Source: Macropodus opercularis
Taxonomy: Eukaryota; Chordata; Actinopteri; Anabantiformes; Osphronemidae
Direction: 5' to 3'
DNA: 64,000 nucleotides
Assembly: GCA_030770545.1 (NCBI GenBank)
Contig: CM061104.1
Location: 16,501,001-16,565,000 of the forward strand
A program made the translations under genes and the position numbers. Every line of letters starts with the position of its first letter. Within the stretch, counting starts at the first letter, position 1. Shown piece by piece: positions 63,801-64,000 of the stretch. A model generated the notes under the pieces. The model ran no database searches, was not told where the DNA came from, and was given only the letters and a program-made list of their open reading frames with translations.

Positions 63801-63952
63801 TCAGCTGTTTACCTTAACAGCTTGCAAATCACCGTCTTGCTTGTAACAGTAGAGGATTATGTTGTTGGTCATGCAGAAACTTTCTCTCACAGCGAGGTGG
63901 TAGAAGAGAGACGGTTGGCAGAACGTGTCGCTCATCTCCACCACTGCTACAT
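54707..63952 (-). CDS. map3k6: map3k6 (ASK2-like mitogen-activated protein kinase kinase kinase 6), 3' 27 exons; 5' end beyond window
   Basis: ASK kinases are Ser/Thr MAP3Ks that phosphorylate MKK4/7 and MKK3/6 in the oxidative-stress JNK/p38 pathway. The 27 exons give 3644 nt in one frame, 1214 residues. Order: a regulatory N-terminal region (DVAVVEMSDTFCQPSLFYHL); the central TPR/PH-like region (about 48-510); the kinase domain (about 513-780) with GKGTYGVVYAG, IAIKEI, HRDIK-GDN, DFGTS and MAPEI; activation loop TETFTG; a 14-3-3-type RSLSTP; a C-terminal coiled coil; and a SAM-like tail (DDLIYCGIRGGALCRMW). Family-wide motifs are shared with MAP3K5. EEVPGGSLSSLLR, LHSGIN, WDVGFYLGA-ILAN, HELGSPQAAMF and DDLIY-IRGG match human MAP3K6 specifically. 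MAP3K5 or MAP3K15 is the less likely alternative. Confidence 0.88.
54954..55030 (-). CDS. map3k6: map3k6 exon (SAM-like domain)
   Basis: It encodes LLSHEFTLDCLLYMACRDDL IYCGI. The acceptor is TTTTCTCCAG and the donor ATAAG|GTGAGC. Confidence 0.9.
55122..55210 (-). CDS. map3k6: map3k6 exon (start of SAM-like domain)
   Basis: It encodes ASQISSDPEVKALVLWLQSV PVDQNTIDK. VLWLQ resembles the VQWLQ of MAP3K6. The donor is AAG|GTAAAC. Confidence 0.88.
55211..55999 (-). other. map3k6 intron
   Basis: This intron lies between the coiled-coil and SAM-like exons. Nothing recognisable is seen. Confidence 0.7.
56000..56112 (-). CDS. map3k6: map3k6 exon (C-terminal coiled coil)
   Basis: It encodes LLSQLSDKERELQELLRISL, then QRKQEQIDALRNTVVIE. 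Heptads are visible, matching the KEREYQxLL helix of ASK kinases. The donor is GAAG|GTATTG. Confidence 0.9.
56218..56458 (-). CDS. map3k6: map3k6 exon (variable linker)
   Basis: It encodes LKLQLQSSFEIEDGTFEEQS and ends EIQQLRQETR, leading into the coiled coil. The acceptor is GCCGCCTCACAG. The middle is poorly conserved. Confidence 0.85.
56567..56672 (-). CDS. map3k6: map3k6 exon
   Basis: It encodes VKKVLKQQQVKPHWMFALDN LLRHAVQEAI. KPHWMFALD is conserved in all ASK kinases. The donor is CCAG|GTACAG. Confidence 0.92.
56754..56936 (-). CDS. map3k6: map3k6 exon
   Basis: Sixty-one codons run from YEGSAIAADHISKLIVCLRD to NSLQAVLFSFQDA. FSFQDA corresponds to FGFQDA of MAP3K5. The donor is GCA|GTAAGT. 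Confidence 0.92.
57151..57316 (-). CDS. map3k6: map3k6 exon
   Basis: It encodes SGLFMLRKDSERRATLHRIL, a strongly conserved ASK block after the kinase domain, ending HIQESLPQ. The donor is CAG|GTGTGT. Confidence 0.92.
57560..57728 (-). CDS. map3k6: map3k6 exon (14-3-3-type site)
   Basis: It encodes DYQRSLSTPISILVEDTDSY. RSLSTP aligns with the 14-3-3-binding RSISLP of MAP3K5 followed by LVEDT. The donor GTGAGT is followed by an unusual T11-CAG. Confidence 0.88.
57853..58054 (-). CDS. map3k6: map3k6 exon (kinase C-lobe end)
   Basis: It encodes VGMFKIHPTVPECMSDQAKG and RATAAELLMDTFLRSSPKKK, the last kinase helices and a basic tail. Confidence 0.93.
58225..58382 (-). CDS. map3k6: map3k6 exon (kinase APE region)
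   Basis: It encodes TLQYMAPEIIDQGPRGYGKP and SLGCTIIEMATGKPPFHELG. It contains the APE motif and the P+1 loop. The donor is AAG|GTAAAC. Confidence 0.95.
58500..58605 (-). CDS. map3k6: map3k6 exon (kinase DFG and activation loop)
   Basis: It encodes GDNVLINTYSGVLKISDFGT, then SKRLAGINPCTETFT. DFG and the activation-loop Thr cluster are intact. The donor is ACTG|GTAGGA. Confidence 0.95.
58699..58835 (-). CDS. map3k6: map3k6 exon (kinase HRD region)
   Basis: It encodes GSLSSLLRCKWGPLKDNEAT and LKYLHDNQIVHRDIK. The catalytic HRD is intact, with the next exon supplying GDN. Confidence 0.95.
59115..59242 (-). CDS. map3k6: map3k6 exon (kinase N-lobe)
   Basis: It encodes YSQPLHEEIALHKRLKHRNI VQYLGSVSQDG and FIKIFMEEVPG. 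The helix C Glu is in HEEIALH. Confidence 0.95.
59381..59514 (-). CDS. map3k6: map3k6 exon (kinase P-loop and VAIK Lys)
   Basis: It encodes YIYETNENGDKVVLGKGTYG, then VVYAGRDLSNQVRIAIKEIP. The ATP-binding Gly loop and catalytic Lys are intact. The donor AGCAT|GTATGA is chosen by phase. Confidence 0.95.
59784..59868 (-). CDS. map3k6: map3k6 exon (pre-kinase linker)
   Basis: It encodes FCELVNSLIQQAEDPAQDLD HLTEEIPE. The acceptor is TCACTAG and the donor GAG|GTCAGT. Confidence 0.88.
59869..60271 (-). other. map3k6 intron
   Basis: This is a 403-bp intron. Nothing recognisable is seen. Confidence 0.7.
60272..60367 (-). CDS. map3k6: map3k6 exon (PH-like region)
   Basis: It encodes SKIDERSSFLYVHYNSDDFQ, then LCFPSELHCKG. 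It matches the ERCCFLY...QLCFPS-HC block of ASK kinases. Confidence 0.9.
60368..60760 (-). other. map3k6 intron
   Basis: This is a 393-bp intron. Nothing recognisable is seen. Confidence 0.7.
60761..60810 (-). CDS. map3k6: map3k6 exon (50 nt, PH-like region)
   Basis: It encodes KGLHQWTFPASAIRGV. It corresponds to WTFPxxSIxGVSxSK of MAP3K6. The donor is GTGAG|GTAAAG. Confidence 0.88.
60950..61054 (-). CDS. map3k6: map3k6 exon
   Basis: It encodes VLILEPSNVLQPAIVCVSEE and ends LKHIMPLK. VLILEP is conserved in ASK1/ASK2. The donor is AAG|GTATTG. Confidence 0.9.
61203..61353 (-). CDS. map3k6: map3k6 exon
   Basis: It encodes FVGSIMETYILYRQFTKLPD and DFWMELFLQTCK. It matches the METxLLYxxF...FWxxFLLQ region. 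The donor is CCCT|GTAAGA. Confidence 0.9.
61465..61624 (-). CDS. map3k6: map3k6 exon
   Basis: It encodes VTISSLLGRKGSLEKMKDYW and DVGFYLGANILANEHKK. The YWDVGFYLGA-ILAN wording is closer to MAP3K6 than to MAP3K5. Confidence 0.93.
61896..62008 (-). CDS. map3k6: map3k6 exon
   Basis: It encodes YKKAFHTEPTLHSGINAVVL and ends SMELRKI. The TPR-like central repeats are conserved. The donor is ATAG|GTGATT. Confidence 0.92.
62116..62286 (-). CDS. map3k6: map3k6 exon
   Basis: It encodes RNHPGDRDKALEAILPIVQS and YCLCGRIYKDMFMSSGFTDQ. RNxPGDRxKAL is conserved across ASK kinases. Confidence 0.93.
62408..62514 (-). CDS. map3k6: map3k6 exon
   Basis: It encodes DYEAIIKLVVALNNLPTCLV ARHQNIQFHYIFALS. It matches DYxAIIxLVETLxxLPTC. 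The donor is AGCAG|GTATCC. Confidence 0.92.
62733..62901 (-). CDS. map3k6: map3k6 exon
   Basis: It encodes EYFKESIRHEIRMARERYSG and LTPDIVINLLLCYRDIQ. The acceptor TTTGTCCGGACAG at 62902 is chosen over one 46 bases upstream, because only it keeps phase and gives S-EYFKES as in SQYFRES of ASK1. Confidence 0.9.
63033..63220 (-). CDS. map3k6: map3k6 exon
   Basis: It encodes EQCGSFTFIPYIVSTQGKVF and LLTPLVERLVNLLNNVHIQ. LVERLV is MAP3K6-like. The acceptor is CTTCCTGTAG and the donor TCCAG|GTCAGG. Confidence 0.9.
63221..63812 (-). other. map3k6 intron
   Basis: I searched it for a small exon that could supply the residues missing between LQAVK and EQCGSF relative to human paralogues. None with fitting splice sites was found. 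Confidence 0.65.
63813..63952 (-). CDS. map3k6: map3k6 exon (most 5' exon in window)
   Basis: It encodes VAVVEMSDTFCQPSLFYHLA, then VRESFCMTNNIILYC. It is strongly conserved in ASK kinases at about residue 170 of the human protein, so about 170 residues lie to the right of the window. The acceptor is CCCCCCACAG. Confidence 0.93.
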
Positions 63953-63966
63953 CTGTGGGGGGAATA

Positions 63967-63991
63967 ACAGACAGACAGACAGACAGACAGA
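63967..63991. repeat. (ACAG)n tetranucleotide microsatellite
   Basis: About six ACAG units lie in the intron, starting about 15 bases upstream of a map3k6 3' splice site. Confidence 0.9.
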
Positions 63992-64000
63992 GCGTCAGTT

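Noticed and set aside
1..64000. CRISPR arrays, insertion sequences, operons, tRNA or rRNA genes
   Set aside because: None were seen. The window is vertebrate nuclear DNA with spliced genes, and no full tRNA cloverleaf or rRNA-like sequence was noticed.

Overview
This window is ordinary vertebrate nuclear DNA, almost certainly from a ray-finned (teleost) fish. It holds spliced genes with short exons and GT-AG introns, CA-type microsatellites, one SINE-like remnant and only small CpG-rich patches. There are no bacterial-style operons, CRISPR arrays or insertion sequences, and I found no previously undescribed system. Three protein-coding genes lie on the minus strand in the same orientation, so transcription runs from high to low coordinates.

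From right to left the first gene is map3k6 (54707-63952, with its 5' end beyond the window). It encodes an ASK-family MAP3K, and 27 exons could be placed. Next is map7d1 (26315-48978), a microtubule-associated MAP7-family protein. Nineteen coding exons could be placed and they sum to exactly 779 codons including the stop. Last is thrap3 (3984 down to the left edge), an RS/RG-rich nuclear protein; the start and three coding exons are visible and the gene runs off the window. Exon boundaries were fixed by splice dinucleotides plus codon phase. The summed exon lengths keep one open frame through map7d1 and through the visible part of map3k6.

Between the genes lie about 17 kb of apparently non-coding DNA (roughly 8.1-25.5 kb) and a second gap of about 5 kb (roughly 49.6-54.3 kb). 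Candidate promoters are a CpG-rich patch near 7.8-8.1 kb (thrap3) and 48.6-49.6 kb (map7d1). The likely map7d1 poly(A) signal is near 25.5 kb.

The gene order MAP3K - MAP7 - BCLAF/THRAP, all co-directional, matches human chromosome 6 (MAP3K5-MAP7-BCLAF1) and partly human chromosome 1 (MAP7D1-THRAP3, with MAP3K6 several megabases away). I read this as the chromosome 1 member of an ancient duplicated segment, kept more intact here than in human. The three proteins work in different compartments: a cytosolic stress kinase, microtubule/kinesin regulation, and nuclear RNA processing/transcription. No shared pathway is implied by the neighbourhood.
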